From an uncultured Verrucomicrobia subdivision 3 bacterium (GTDB taxonomy: Bacteria; Verrucomicrobiota; Verrucomicrobiia; Limisphaerales; UBA11358), in the NCBI GenBank assembly GCA_903872345.1, contig CAIQKM010000028.1, forward strand, positions 1 through 38,015: a stretch of 38,015 nucleotides of DNA, read 5' to 3'. A model generated the notes under the pieces. It did not search any database. It saw only the letters and a program-made list of their open reading frames with translations, and was not told the origin of the DNA. The position numbers and the translations under genes were made by a program. How positions within the stretch are numbered: the stretch's first letter is position 1; every line of letters begins with the position of its first letter. Positions 1-7,367 of this stretch are shown piece by piece.

Positions 1-79
1 CCGGGAGCGTGTCCAAGGTGATCTCGTCCTCCGCTTCACCCGCCAGGTGAACGGAAACCAGCTTCGCAGATGCGTTCAT
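1..79 (-). CDS. 5' end of an unidentified gene, possibly MOSC-domain protein (partial)
   Basis: An open frame on the minus strand starts at the ATG at 77-79 and runs off the left edge, giving 26 residues that begin MNASAKLVSVHLAGEAEDEI. A purine-rich GGGGG lies just upstream of the ATG, so this start is believable. The pattern of a hydrophobic strand followed by a short acidic linker resembles the N terminus of MOSC-domain (molybdenum cofactor sulfurase C-terminal) proteins, but 26 residues cannot establish a family. The gene is transcribed in the same direction as the DUF202 gene, whose stop is 42 bp upstream, so the two may share a transcript. Confidence 0.4.
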   Translation of the reverse strand, partial: MNASAKLVSVHLAGEAEDEITLDTLP

Positions 80-121
80 CACCCCCAATTCTATTGCCCC
101 TTTCCCACTTTGACCACTATT

Positions 122-451
122 TCAACTGCGGAGATTAGGATAATCCTGCTTGAGTTCGCCTCGGTCCAGCGCTTTGGTGTACCGACGATGCCGGATGGCG
201 GCGAAGATGTTTACCATGATGCCCGCCACGATCAGGGTGATGCCAACGGGAAGGGAAAGTCCGCTGTCATGCTGGGGAACGACCATATTATTGCCGTGCG
301 CCATTTCACGCAAAAACAGGCCGAAGCGGGCAACCACAAATCCAAATCCCATGAACGCGATGCCGGTCCGGATCCAGGCCAGGAAGGTGCGTTCCGCCGC
401 CATATAAATCCGTGGATCCGTCGGAGCCTCTGGCATCTCATTCATGCTCAT
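122..451 (-). CDS. DUF202 (YidH-like) inner-membrane protein
   Basis: A 109-residue protein. The stretch PRIYMAAERTFLAWIRTGIA near residues 13-32 is the typical DUF202 signature: an E-R-T-x-L-A-W-x-R-T motif leading into the first membrane helix. Two further hydrophobic segments follow, around residues 55-80. DUF202 proteins are small three-helix membrane proteins of unknown function. The C-terminal tail is basic and would be cytoplasmic. The ATG at 451 and another two codons downstream (MSMNEM) are both possible starts; neither has a strong Shine-Dalgarno. The gene lies 42 bp upstream of the partial gene at the window edge. The family call is firm; no function can be assigned. Confidence 0.85.
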   Translation of the reverse strand: MSMNEMPEAPTDPRIYMAAERTFLAWIRTGIAFMGFGFVVARFGLFLREMAHGNNMVVPQHDSGLSLPVGITLIVAGIMVNIFAAIRHRRYTKALDRGELKQDYPNLRS

Positions 452-497
452 TAATATAGCTCAAAATCCCGGCCCGTGAAAGCCGGATTTTCCCACC

Positions 498-532
498 ATC
501 CGTGTTAATCCGTGTCCATCCGTGGTTGAAAA
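498..532 (+). repeat. Interspersed phrase repeat (copy 1)
   Basis: A unit built on 'CCGTGTCCATCCGTGGTTG' followed by AAA, preceded by a partial internal copy (CCGTGTTAATCCGTG). The same string of about 24 bases recurs directly in front of rsmA at 22013-22036, and a diverged version (CGTCCATCCACGTTTATCTG) occurs near 1482. It lies between genes and encodes nothing. The repeat is seen directly; its origin is unknown. Confidence 0.75.
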
Positions 533-853
533 TAATTGGGTCCAGCGTCACGCTGGAAAAAATCTTCGTTTTTGACCCTCACAAGAATGCGTCTTTAACG
601 ATAAAACATTGCTCTTTTCCCGGATTGGGGAAAATTTCCCATGCCTTTTCCGTCCGACCCCGTTTTCCCCCAATGTTGACGCGGGTTTCCTAAAATCAGT
701 TTGCCTGATTTCAGTCAATTTTCAATTTCTCACCCCCATAATCCCCAATAACCACGGCCCTCCCACCCGAATGCGCTGCGGGCGCGTATTATTTTTTCCG
801 GAGACCTGCCATAATCAGCCAAAAAAACCATGAGCCACCCACCGCCTCCCAAC

Positions 854-966
854 GGAGCGCGGGTCTGTGACCCGCAGCAATATCCAATCGCCCGACCGTG
901 TACGCGCATCGATCACCCCGCCCGCAGGCCAGACCACCCTGCTGCGGTTCACAGAACCGCGCTCCG
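854..966. repeat. Inverted pair of GGAGCG-led REP-like hairpins (pair 1)
   Basis: The left unit (854-875, plus orientation) is GGAGC followed by the hairpin GCGGGTC-TGT-GACCCGC. The right unit (944-966, minus orientation) is the hairpin GCGGTTC-ACA-GAACCGC followed by GCTCC. Both have a TGT or TCTGTGA-like loop region and a GGAGCG flank, in opposite orientation about 70 bp apart. A second pair with the same arrangement lies at 29863-29978. The two-unit head-to-head layout is that of REP/BIME elements. Confidence 0.7.
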
Positions 967-983
967 CCCGCCCCATGTGGAGT

Positions 984-1028
984 GCGGCGACATGTCGCCG
1001 CTTTGGAACTGGGAGACATGTCTCCCAG
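984..1028. repeat. Two adjacent perfect palindromes around ACATGT
   Basis: Positions 984-1001 read GCGGCGACATGTCGCCGC and positions 1009-1028 read CTGGGAGACATGTCTCCCAG. Both are perfect palindromes, without a loop, sharing the core GACATGTC, and are separated by 7 bp. They can form cruciforms in DNA or hairpins in RNA. They sit just right of the GGAGCG hairpin pair and may belong to the same repeat cluster. A regulatory role cannot be excluded, but no gene lies nearby. Confidence 0.7.
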
Positions 1029-1356
1029 TCCCCAAGCGCAGTCATGCCTGCGCACTCCCCACCGCAACCGCCGCCCATACCCGCCCCGATCTCCGAAATC
1101 CGGGAGCCGAGACCCGATTTTCCCCTCAATCAAGGCAAAAACCCCTGTAATCGTGCCTAATCAAGCCTCATCAAGGCATCCTGCATAAAAAACAAACGCC
1201 ACCATGCCATCGGCCCTCCAACCCAGAACCGCGCCACTCAAACCGGTAAGGCGGAGGTGCCCCTGCCCCATATAAATATACCATGCTGCCAGCCACTAAA
1301 ATCACCGCTCTTTCCCAACCAACCGGGATTACACCTCAAATCCAAAGTCCCCACTT

Positions 1357-1391
1357 TGCGCCTTCGCGCCTTCGCGCCTTTGCGTTAAAAA
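1357..1391 (+). repeat. Short tandem repeat of CTTCGCGCC
   Basis: Three to four consecutive near-copies of a nine-base unit (CCTTCGCG) end in TTTGCGTTAAAAA. A related run (CTTTCGCGTTTTTTGCGTC) appears near 1515-1541. The region lies upstream of the KDG kinase gene and shows no coding character. Confidence 0.5.
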
Positions 1392-1658
1392 CCCCAGCAA
1401 TCAAGGCTAATCGTGCCTCATCAAGGCAAACCCGAAATTTTCCATGCCATCCGGCCTCCCGCCCCGGAACTAACCCATCTGCGTCCATCCACGTTTATCT
1501 GCGGTCAAAAACCCCTTTCGCGTTTTTTGCGTCTTTCGCGGTTACCCTGCCTGCCATCACCAAAAATGACGCTTGTCTTTTGCCGGTGAACCCGGAGAAT
1601 TTACCCCATCAATTGATCGCTGAAACCATTGCGGGAACCCCGCTTCAGCACGTTTTTT

Positions 1659-2756
1659 ATGGCCATTCAACTGCGCGACCAAGCAACCTGCCACTACGAC
1701 CAGATTTCCCTCGGCGAAGTCATGCTCCGGCTGGATCCCGGCGAAGGCCGCATCCGCACCACCCGCGCCTTTACCGCCTGGGAAGGCGGCGGCGAATACA
1801 ACACCTCCCGCGGCCTCCGCAAATGCTTCGGCTACAAAACCGCCGTCTGCACCGCCTTCGTGGACAACGAGGTTGGCCATCTGATCGAAGACTTCATCAT
1901 GCAGGGCGGCGTGGCCACGGATTTTATCCAATGGCGGCCGGATGACGGCATTGGCCGCACCATTCGCAACGGTCTGAATTTCACCGAACGCGGCTTCGGC
2001 GTCCGGGGCGCGGTGGGCGTCTCGGATCGCGGCAATTCCGCCGCCTCGCAGCTCAAGCCCGGCGATTTCAACTGGGACCATATTTTCGGCAAAGTGGGCA
2101 CCCGCTGGCTGCACACCGGCGGCATTTTTGCGGCGCTCTCCGAATCCACGGCGGCGCTGACGATTGAAGCCGTAAAGGCGGCCAAGCGCCACGGCGTTGT
2201 CGTGAGCTATGATTTGAACTACCGGCCCTCGCTCTGGAAATCCATCGGCGGCCTGAAAAAAGCGCAGGAAGTGAACCGGGAAATTGCCAAATACGTGGAC
2301 GTGATGATCGGCAACGAAGAGGATTTCACCGCCAGCCTCGGCTTTGAAGTCAAAGGCGCGGATCACAATCTGAGCGCGATTGAAACGGACGCCTTTAAGG
2401 CGATGATCGAAACAGCCGTGAAGGAGTATCCGAATTTCAAGGTGGCGGCGACCACCCTGCGCCGCGTCATCACTGCCACGAAGAATGACTGGGCGGCAAT
2501 TTTGTGGCACGACGGCCGGTTCTTTGAAAGCCGGAAATATCCGGAATTGGAAATCCTGGATCGCGTCGGCGGCGGCGACAGTTTTGCCAGCGGCCTGCAA
2601 TTCGGGTTCCTGGAATTTGGCGACGCCCAAAAGGCGGTGGATTACGGCGCGGCGCACGGGGCGCTGGCCTCCACCACGCCGGGCGACACCTCCATGGCCA
2701 CGCGCAAGGAAGTGGAAAAGCTCATGGCCGGCGGCAGCGCGCGCGTGCAACGGTAA
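1659..2756 (+). CDS. kdgK: 2-dehydro-3-deoxygluconate (KDG) kinase, PfkB family
   Basis: A 365-residue PfkB/ribokinase-fold sugar kinase. It would phosphorylate KDG to KDPG, the last step before aldolase cleavage in hexuronate and pectin catabolism. Visible features: SLGEVMLRLDP near the N terminus, GGGEYNTSRGL (sugar-binding strand), SYDLNYRPSLW near mid-protein, and the PfkB signature DRVGGGDSFASG at residues 301-312 with the catalytic Asp in GGGD. The GGGD form and the C-terminal GSARVQR ending are typical of Bacteroidota/Firmicutes KDG kinases. The ATG at 1659 (MAIQLRD) is chosen over an in-frame TTG at 1629 because it is the first ATG and begins just before the family's N-terminal strand. 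The next gene, an SDR of the mannonate oxidoreductase type, and the nearby hexuronate transporter support the assignment. Confidence 0.85.
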   Translation: MAIQLRDQATCHYDQISLGEVMLRLDPGEGRIRTTRAFTAWEGGGEYNTSRGLRKCFGYKTAVCTAFVDNEVGHLIEDFIMQGGVATDFIQWRPDDGIGRTIRNGLNFTERGFGVRGAVGVSDRGNSAASQLKPGDFNWDHIFGKVGTRWLHTGGIFAALSESTAALTIEAVKAAKRHGVVVSYDLNYRPSLWKSIGGLKKAQEVNREIAKYVDVMIGNEEDFTASLGFEVKGADHNLSAIETDAFKAMIETAVKEYPNFKVAATTLRRVITATKNDWAAILWHDGRFFESRKYPELEILDRVGGGDSFASGLQFGFLEFGDAQKAVDYGAAHGALASTTPGDTSMATRKEVEKLMAGGSARVQR

Positions 2757-2770
2757 CGATCCCTAAAAAA

Positions 2771-2847
2771 GTGGCAGCCGACGTAAGGAGGCTCTAAATA
2801 AATAATAGCTTCCAAAACCATTTGAGCCTCCTCACGTCGGCTGCCAC
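2771..2847. repeat. 24-bp near-perfect inverted repeat between kdgK and the SDR
   Basis: The arms at 2771-2794 (beginning GTGGCAGCCGACGT) and 2824-2847 (ending ACGTCGGCTGCCAC) pair over 24 bp with one mismatch around an AT-rich 29-nt spacer. It begins 14 bp after the kdgK stop and ends 23 bp before the SDR ATG. There is no T-tract, so it is not a standard intrinsic terminator. It could be a REP/MITE-like unit or an mRNA processing hairpin that separates expression of the two genes. Confidence 0.8.
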
Positions 2848-2870
2848 GTCACATTGAATTTTTTAAACAT

Positions 2871-3644
2871 ATGAAAACACCAGCAGAATTATTCTCACTC
2901 ACCGGCAAGGTTGCAGTTGTCATCGGCGGCACGGGCGTGCTGTGCGGTGAAATGGCCAGCGGCCTGGCCGCCGCCGGCGCAGCCGTCGCCATTGTCGGCC
3001 GCGACGCCGTCAAAGCCAAGGACCGCCTCGACAAAATCACCGCCGCCGGCGGCAAGGCCGAATTCTTTTCGTGCGACGCCACCTCCAAGGCCGGCTTGCA
3101 ACAACTCCTCGCCGACGTCCTCGCCAAACTCGGCCGGGTGGACATTGTCGTGAACGGCGCGGGCATCAATTCCCCCACCCCGTTCTTCGACATTCCGGAA
3201 GATGAATTCGACCGCATCCTCACCGTGAATCTCAAGGGCGTGGTGCTGGCCTGCCAGGTGTTCGGCAAGCATCTGGTCACCCAGGGCTCCGGCAGCATCA
3301 TCAATCTAGGCTCGGCCTCGGGCCTCACGCCGCTCTCCCGCGTGTTCACCTACTCCGCCTCCAAGGCGGCGGTGCACAACCTCTCCAAGAATCTGGCGCG
3401 CGAATGGGCGACCTCCGGCGTGCGCGTCAACATCCTGGTGCCCGGCTTCTTCCCTGCGGAACAAAACCGCAAGGTGCTGAATCCCGAACGCGTGGCGCAA
3501 ATCATGGGCAAGACCCCGATGAAACGTTTCGGCGAACCGCAGGAACTGGTCGGCGCCACGGTGCTGCTCGCCTCGGATGCCGGCAGCTTCATCACCGGCA
3601 TTGAGCTGGTAGTGGACGGCGGTTTCGACTGCATGGCGATTTGA
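2871..3644 (+). CDS. SDR oxidoreductase, probable D-mannonate oxidoreductase (fructuronate reductase)
   Basis: A 257-residue classical short-chain dehydrogenase. The nucleotide-binding loop is [11 protein letters not shown], the variant seen in SDR-type D-mannonate oxidoreductases, in place of the usual TGxxxGIG. NGAGIN follows the fourth strand. Catalytic residues are Ser148 (in GSASG), Tyr161 and Lys165 (YSASK), and the protein ends in the usual DGGFDCMAI. It would interconvert D-fructuronate and D-mannonate with NAD(P)H. Position directly after kdgK and near an ExuT-like transporter supports a role in hexuronate catabolism. The close relative gluconate 5-dehydrogenase is the main alternative. 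The ATG at 2871 is the only reasonable start; no clear Shine-Dalgarno precedes it. Confidence 0.75.
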   Translation: MKTPAELFSLTGKVAVVIGGTGVLCGEMASGLAAAGAAVAIVGRDAVKAKDRLDKITAAGGKAEFFSCDATSKAGLQQLLADVLAKLGRVDIVVNGAGINSPTPFFDIPEDEFDRILTVNLKGVVLACQVFGKHLVTQGSGSIINLGSASGLTPLSRVFTYSASKAAVHNLSKNLAREWATSGVRVNILVPGFFPAEQNRKVLNPERVAQIMGKTPMKRFGEPQELVGATVLLASDAGSFITGIELVVDGGFDCMAI

Positions 3645-3695
3645 GTGACCGGAAAAGCCCCGTTAAAAAGAGTATAACGCTCGCCCTCACCCCGG

Positions 3696-3826
3696 CCCTC
3701 TCCCCCGGGGAGAGGGGGAAACGTTTGCCGCGTCTGGAGAAAATCCAAGCCGCTGGATTGGCCGGACGGGTAGTCAAATCATTGGTAAATGTGGCTGGCT
3801 ACAAGCCCTCTCCTTGGGGAGAGAGG
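3696..3826. repeat. Two CCCTCTCC/GGAGAGGG hairpins
   Basis: Positions 3696-3716 form a hairpin with arms CCCTCTCCCC and GGGGAGAGGG. Positions 3806-3826 contain a weaker one, CTCTCC-TTGG-GGAGAG. The first is preceded by CCCTCACCCCGG. This GC-rich repeat phrase is common between genes in many bacteria and translates in one frame into the spurious string LPGGEGRGEG. The hairpins lie between the SDR and the IS110 element. They might act as a barrier to read-through, but neither has a T-tract. Confidence 0.65.
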
Positions 3827-3863
3827 TTCTCTGTGTTGGGAAGTGTTTTTTCATAAAAGTTAT

Positions 3864-5123
3864 TCACTTGGTGGCAGCGGATTTTATGGCAAGCACCCAT
3901 GACCCGTGTTTGAGTTGATTGGCCGTATGGAGTTCGGCGTCGTAACAGGTGTTGGTCTGCCACATTTTCCACAGGATTTTCAGCCAGCGTTGCCCCAGGC
4001 ATCGCAGGGCGGCGGCGTGGCTTTGTCCCCGGTCGCGCAATTGCTGGTAATAGACCTGCGCCCAGGCACACGACCTGCGGCTGAGATCCGCCCATAAATG
4101 AACGGCGTGCCGGAATGACTTGTTGCACATGAAGCGCACATAAACCTGGTGGGTTTGCCCGGATTGAAAGCTCACCGGCGCGGTTCCCACGTAGCATTGC
4201 AGCGCCTGCGCGTTCGCAAACAGGGAGCGGTCCGAACCCAACTCGCTCAACAGCCGGGGGGCCAGTTTCCCGCCCGCTCCCGGCAGGGAGCCAAACAAAT
4301 CATGGTCGGGATGCTCGTTAAACAGCCGCTGGATTTCCTGGCGGTAAGCCTGCAACTGGCTTTCCAAGGTTTGGAGCAGTTTGATCAGGGCCAGCGCCAG
4401 CCGGCTCTTGGATCGGGTGACCGCCGGACGGCCGCAAAACGCCTGCGCCCGCTCAAAGATTTGGCGCCGCTTCTCGTTGAGTTCGGGGCGGTAGAGGCGG
4501 TGCGCGTGCAGGAACTTTTCCCATTGCCGGCGTCCCGCCTTTTGGAGCAACTCCGGGGTGGAAAACTGTTGCACGAAACTCCAGGCGGAGGGGGCCGTCC
4601 AATCATCAAAGGCCGCCAGTGCCGCCGGATAATACTCCTGTAGCGCCGCTTGCAACTGGTTCACCAGTTCCGTCCGTTTGCTGATGAGTTCCACTTCGTC
4701 CCGGCACAACAAACGCAGTTCCTGGATCAGGGGATCCAGCGGCTTTAACGCCCGCCAGCCATGACCATCGACACGCAACGCATCCCCCAAACTCCAGGCG
4801 TCCAGATAATCCGTCTTGGTGCCGCTGGGCGCTTTGCGGTCGCGGTAGCGCTCCGCGCTCTTGGGGTTGACGGGATAAACCGCCACCCCGCTCGCCAGCA
4901 GTTGTTCAATGGCCGCTCCCTGGTTGGTTTCGATGGCCACCGCCAACCGGGGATAGGCGGCGACCATTGCCTGCCATTGGGCCCAACCGGCGGCGCTGTG
5001 TTCAAAGGTCAGATCCTGGACGATTTTGCCGCGGGCATCGACAACCACCACATCGTGATGATCCTTGGCCCAGTCAAAACCGGCATAATGAGTGATGGCA
5101 TTCCACGCGATTTGATCGTTCAT
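3864..5123 (-). CDS. IS110-family DEDD transposase (bridge-RNA-type recombinase)
   Basis: A 419-residue recombinase. The N-terminal RuvC-like domain carries the DEDD tetrad: Asp17 (FDWAKD), Glu65 (AIETNQG), Asp105 and Asp108 (KTDYLDAW). A helical middle region follows. The C-terminal Transposase_20 domain contains LPGAGGKLAPRLLSELG and the SFQSGQ motif, whose Ser321 matches the serine nucleophile of the family. All key residues are present, so the protein may be active. The frame is open for a further 118 codons upstream, but the ATG at 5123 (MNDQIAWN) fits the family length and the upstream part lies in the structured leader. In characterised IS110 elements, the non-coding end makes a bridge RNA that guides target and donor choice. 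Confidence 0.92.
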   Translation of the reverse strand: MNDQIAWNAITHYAGFDWAKDHHDVVVVDARGKIVQDLTFEHSAAGWAQWQAMVAAYPRLAVAIETNQGAAIEQLLASGVAVYPVNPKSAERYRDRKAPSGTKTDYLDAWSLGDALRVDGHGWRALKPLDPLIQELRLLCRDEVELISKRTELVNQLQAALQEYYPAALAAFDDWTAPSAWSFVQQFSTPELLQKAGRRQWEKFLHAHRLYRPELNEKRRQIFERAQAFCGRPAVTRSKSRLALALIKLLQTLESQLQAYRQEIQRLFNEHPDHDLFGSLPGAGGKLAPRLLSELGSDRSLFANAQALQCYVGTAPVSFQSGQTHQVYVRFMCNKSFRHAVHLWADLSRRSCAWAQVYYQQLRDRGQSHAAALRCLGQRWLKILWKMWQTNTCYDAELHTANQLKHGSWVLAIKSAATK

Positions 5124-5139
5124 ATGGTTTCCGGCTCGC

Positions 5140-5316
5140 GGCCCCGGGCTTTTGTCGGGAGTCGTCCTGATACAGGAACCCTCGCAGGGTGTGGTTCTCT
5201 CAGACTTTTGGACAAAAGCCCCAGGATCGACCGGTGTTCTCTCCCTAATCCTCTTGGGATACGACACGGGGAACCGTGTCCGATCCGGGGCCTCGCGGCC
5301 GGAGTCATTATGCTCC
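5140..5316 (-). ncRNA. Candidate IS110 bridge RNA in the element's leader
   Basis: The leader just upstream of the transposase ATG is highly structured. GGCCCCGG (5140-5147) pairs with CCGGGGCC (5285-5292). GGGCTTTTGTC (5146-5156) pairs with GACAAAAGCCC (5211-5221) and encloses a GAACC/GGTTC (5176-5180 with 5193-5197) subhairpin. GGATCG (5224-5229) pairs with CGATCC (5281-5286). GACACGG (5263-5269) pairs with CCGTGTC (5274-5280) around a four-base loop. A last hairpin, GGAG/CTCC, lies at 5301-5316. Some of these stems are mutually exclusive at their edges. A multibranched RNA of about 150-180 nt in this place matches the position and size of known IS110 bridge RNAs. Transcription, ends and guide loops are inferred. 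Confidence 0.55.
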
Positions 5317-5348
5317 ACCCGCGAAAGCGTTTCAAAATTCGCCGCCGC

Positions 5349-5414
5349 AAAGTTATTCACAGCCTCCCTGCGCTTCGCTTTCGGGGCACGCTCCGCTCGG
5401 CTATGAATAACTTT
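5349..5414. repeat. Inverted repeat flanking the leader side of the IS110 element
   Basis: AAAGTTATTCACAGCC (5349-5364) and GGCTATGAATAACTTT (5399-5414) are inverted copies over 16 bp with one mismatch, around a 34-nt spacer rich in CGCTTCGCTTTCGG and CTCCGC. The left arm's first 12 bp also occur at the other side of the transposase gene (3856-3867). It could be the insertion target (a palindromic intergenic repeat) or part of the element's left end. Confidence 0.65.
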
Positions 5415-5499
5415 GGAAACGGTATCAGGGTTGGGTGAGGGAGTACGTTGCCTCATTTTTTCAGGCAACCCGCTCAACTCCCGTTTCCGGGGAAGCGGC

Positions 5500-7266
5500 T
5501 TACAAATCCGTAATCGGCTTGTGCCGCGGCACCAGGATTTTCATCCCGGCCCAGGCAATCAAATAGCTCCCTGCACAAATCATAAACATGATCAAATAGG
5601 CCGTCTGCGGCGTGGCTTTGTAGGTGTCGGTAAGCGTACCGGCGATGAGCTGCACAATCACACCGCCAAGCCCGCCGGCCATCGCGCCGATGCCCGTCAC
5701 GGAGCCGACAGCGGCTTTCGGAAACATGTCCGACACGGTGGTGAACAGGTTCGCCGACCACGCCTGATGCGCCGCCGCGCCAATGCAGATCACCATCACG
5801 GCATAGACTTTGGCCATGTCGCCAAAACGTTCCACGTTGCCAAAATACTGCGTGGTGAGCACCGCCAGCGGACACAGCGCAATGAGGAACATGGCCGTCA
5901 TGCGCGCGCGATACACCGGCATCCCGCGCTTCATCAGCGTCATCGGGATGCTGCCGCCATAAACGCTGCCGACAATGGCGACACCGTAAACAATAAACGT
6001 GGGCCACATGGTTTCATGGATGCCCATGTGAAATTGTTTCACCAAGTAATCCGGCAGCCAGAACAAATAGAACCACCAGATGCCATCGGTCATGAGTTTG
6101 CCCACGAAGAACGACCACGTCTGCGGATACCCCAGCAGGCCGGCGGAACCGGCCTCGCCAAATCGATGCGGACCGCTGGGACCGGCCTTGGCCCCCGCAA
6201 CGATCATGGCCAGAACCGCCAGCCCCACGGGGATAAGATAAATGTGATTTTCAAAGCCCAGCGCAATCACCAAGCCGAAGGCGGCCAGCACGGGGACGAG
6301 ATACGTTGCCGCCAGCCAGCCGGATTGATTGAGGTCCTGCCAGCGCCGCACATGCAACGCGAGACTGGCCGCCATCGCCACCACCGCCGTGACTCCGAAG
6401 AAAATAAGCGAAGGCTTGTTTCGCAACACATCGGCCCCGACAATTTTTTCGGTGATGAAATAAATAAACACACACAGGATGTGTATCATGATCGTCGTTC
6501 CCCAGAACGCGGCGCGCGGCGCGCGACCGGCAAACGAAAACAGATTGACCCCGCGTTTGGCCGGTTTTTTGTCCGGCGGCTGCGCCTCATCCTTGTCGCT
6601 GTGAATGTAATCGTATTCCGCCTTGGAAAGATGCTTTGATTTGGCCGGCGTGTCATACAGCCAGAACCAGAAAATCAGCCAGATGAAACCAACCGCGCCG
6701 GTGATTATGAACGCCATCTTCCAGCCTTTTTCGGCGCCGAAAAAAGTGAGACACCACGGTACCAGCAGCGCGGCGATCATGGCGCCAAAATTCGATCCGC
6801 TGTTGAAAATGCCGGTGGCGAGGGCGCGCTCGCGTTTGGGAAACCACTCGGCCACGGTTTTGATGGAAGCGGGAAAGTTGCCCGCCTCGCCAATGCCGAA
6901 CGCGCTGCGCACCATGACATGCATGGCCACGAGGCGGCCGACAAAGGCGTTGAGAATGCCGAACACCGACCAGATGATCAGCGACAGGGCCAGCCCCATC
7001 TTGGTGCCGATCTTGTCAATGACCCAGCCGGCGAGAATGGTCATGCCCGCATAAAAGCCGGTGAAGAAAGCGGTGAGGTGGGAGAAATCCGTGTTGGACC
7101 AGCCAAACCCGCCCGCCTCCAGCGGCGTGCAGAAATATTCCTTCAGGTAACTGATCACCTGGCGGTCCATGTAGTTGACGGTGGTCGAGAAAAACAGGAG
7201 GGCGCAGATGATCCACCGGTAATTGGAGCGCGCGGCGGCGGAAGGTGACGGGTTCCGGGAATTCAT
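5500..7266 (-). CDS. MFS transporter, ExuT-like (hexuronate/anion:cation symporter) with an extra membrane module
   Basis: A 588-residue major facilitator protein. The N-terminal half (NYMDRQVISYL, GWSNTDFSHLTAFFTGFYAGM, FGIGEAGNFPASIKTVAEWFP) and C-terminal half (GYPQTWSFFVGKLMTDGIWW, FYLFWLPDYLVK) are typical of the anion:cation symporter family that contains the hexuronate transporter ExuT. Usual members have about 430 residues. Here residues about 240-375, between the two six-helix halves, hold about four additional hydrophobic segments (around 251-272, 285-306, 317-337 and 342-358), giving a predicted 16 helices. Function is inferred from similarity and from the neighbouring kdgK and SDR genes: uptake of glucuronate or galacturonate. 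The ATG at 7266 is used; no strong Shine-Dalgarno is visible. Confidence 0.8.
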   Translation of the reverse strand: MNSRNPSPSAAARSNYRWIICALLFFSTTVNYMDRQVISYLKEYFCTPLEAGGFGWSNTDFSHLTAFFTGFYAGMTILAGWVIDKIGTKMGLALSLIIWSVFGILNAFVGRLVAMHVMVRSAFGIGEAGNFPASIKTVAEWFPKRERALATGIFNSGSNFGAMIAALLVPWCLTFFGAEKGWKMAFIITGAVGFIWLIFWFWLYDTPAKSKHLSKAEYDYIHSDKDEAQPPDKKPAKRGVNLFSFAGRAPRAAFWGTTIMIHILCVFIYFITEKIVGADVLRNKPSLIFFGVTAVVAMAASLALHVRRWQDLNQSGWLAATYLVPVLAAFGLVIALGFENHIYLIPVGLAVLAMIVAGAKAGPSGPHRFGEAGSAGLLGYPQTWSFFVGKLMTDGIWWFYLFWLPDYLVKQFHMGIHETMWPTFIVYGVAIVGSVYGGSIPMTLMKRGMPVYRARMTAMFLIALCPLAVLTTQYFGNVERFGDMAKVYAVMVICIGAAAHQAWSANLFTTVSDMFPKAAVGSVTGIGAMAGGLGGVIVQLIAGTLTDTYKATPQTAYLIMFMICAGSYLIAWAGMKILVPRHKPITDL

Positions 7267-7367
7267 TCATTCCAGCATTAACCAAACAAAAGGAGCGTTC
7301 AAGCGCAGAAATCGAACTTAAATCCAACTTGCCAACCAAACGGGCTTTCTGCCACCATAAGGGGGTT

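Larger units (their letters stand above)
452..1658. other. Repeat-rich non-coding spacer of 1.2 kb
   Basis: No open frame here looks like a protein: those present are short, overlap on both strands and translate into Pro/Arg/Ser-rich low-complexity sequence. The spacer instead holds several short repeated or palindromic units, described separately: the 'CCGTGTCCATCCGTGG' phrase, a pair of GGAGCG-led hairpins, two long perfect palindromes, and runs rich in 'TTCGCGCC'. A small palindrome, CCAGCGTCACGCTGG, sits at about 542-556. Phrases such as 'TCATCAAGGCA' and 'CAATCAAGGC' recur near 1126-1185 and 1397-1430. The promoter of the kinase gene at 1659 must lie in the last part, but no convincing -35/-10 pair was picked out. 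Confidence 0.7.
3856..5414 (-). mobile_element. IS110-family insertion sequence (edges approximate)
   Basis: The element comprises an IS110-type DEDD transposase gene (3864-5123) and a roughly 290-bp non-coding leader on its 5' side. The exact ends cannot be fixed, since IS110 elements usually lack terminal inverted repeats. A 12-bp direct repeat, AAAGTTATTCAC, occurs at 3856-3867 and 5349-5360 and brackets about 1.5 kb, a normal size for this family. The second copy is part of an inverted repeat (5349-5364 with 5399-5414). The left copy overlaps the transposase stop codon. The element lies between the SDR and transporter genes and interrupts neither. Confidence 0.75.

Noticed and set aside
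815..1188. Several overlapping frames in the first spacer
   Set aside because: They exist on both strands over palindromic repeats, have no start signals, and encode Pro/Arg-rich nonsense.
1557..2750. Antisense frame of 397 codons over kdgK
   Set aside because: Same cause: the sense frame holds a clear PfkB kinase, while the antisense product is low-complexity.
3350..3748. Minus-strand frame with LPGGEGRGEG
   Set aside because: This string is the known spurious translation of the CCCTCTCC hairpin repeat; it overlaps the SDR gene on the other strand.
3806..3826. Intrinsic terminator for the transposase or SDR gene
   Set aside because: The stem is weak and no T-tract follows on either strand.
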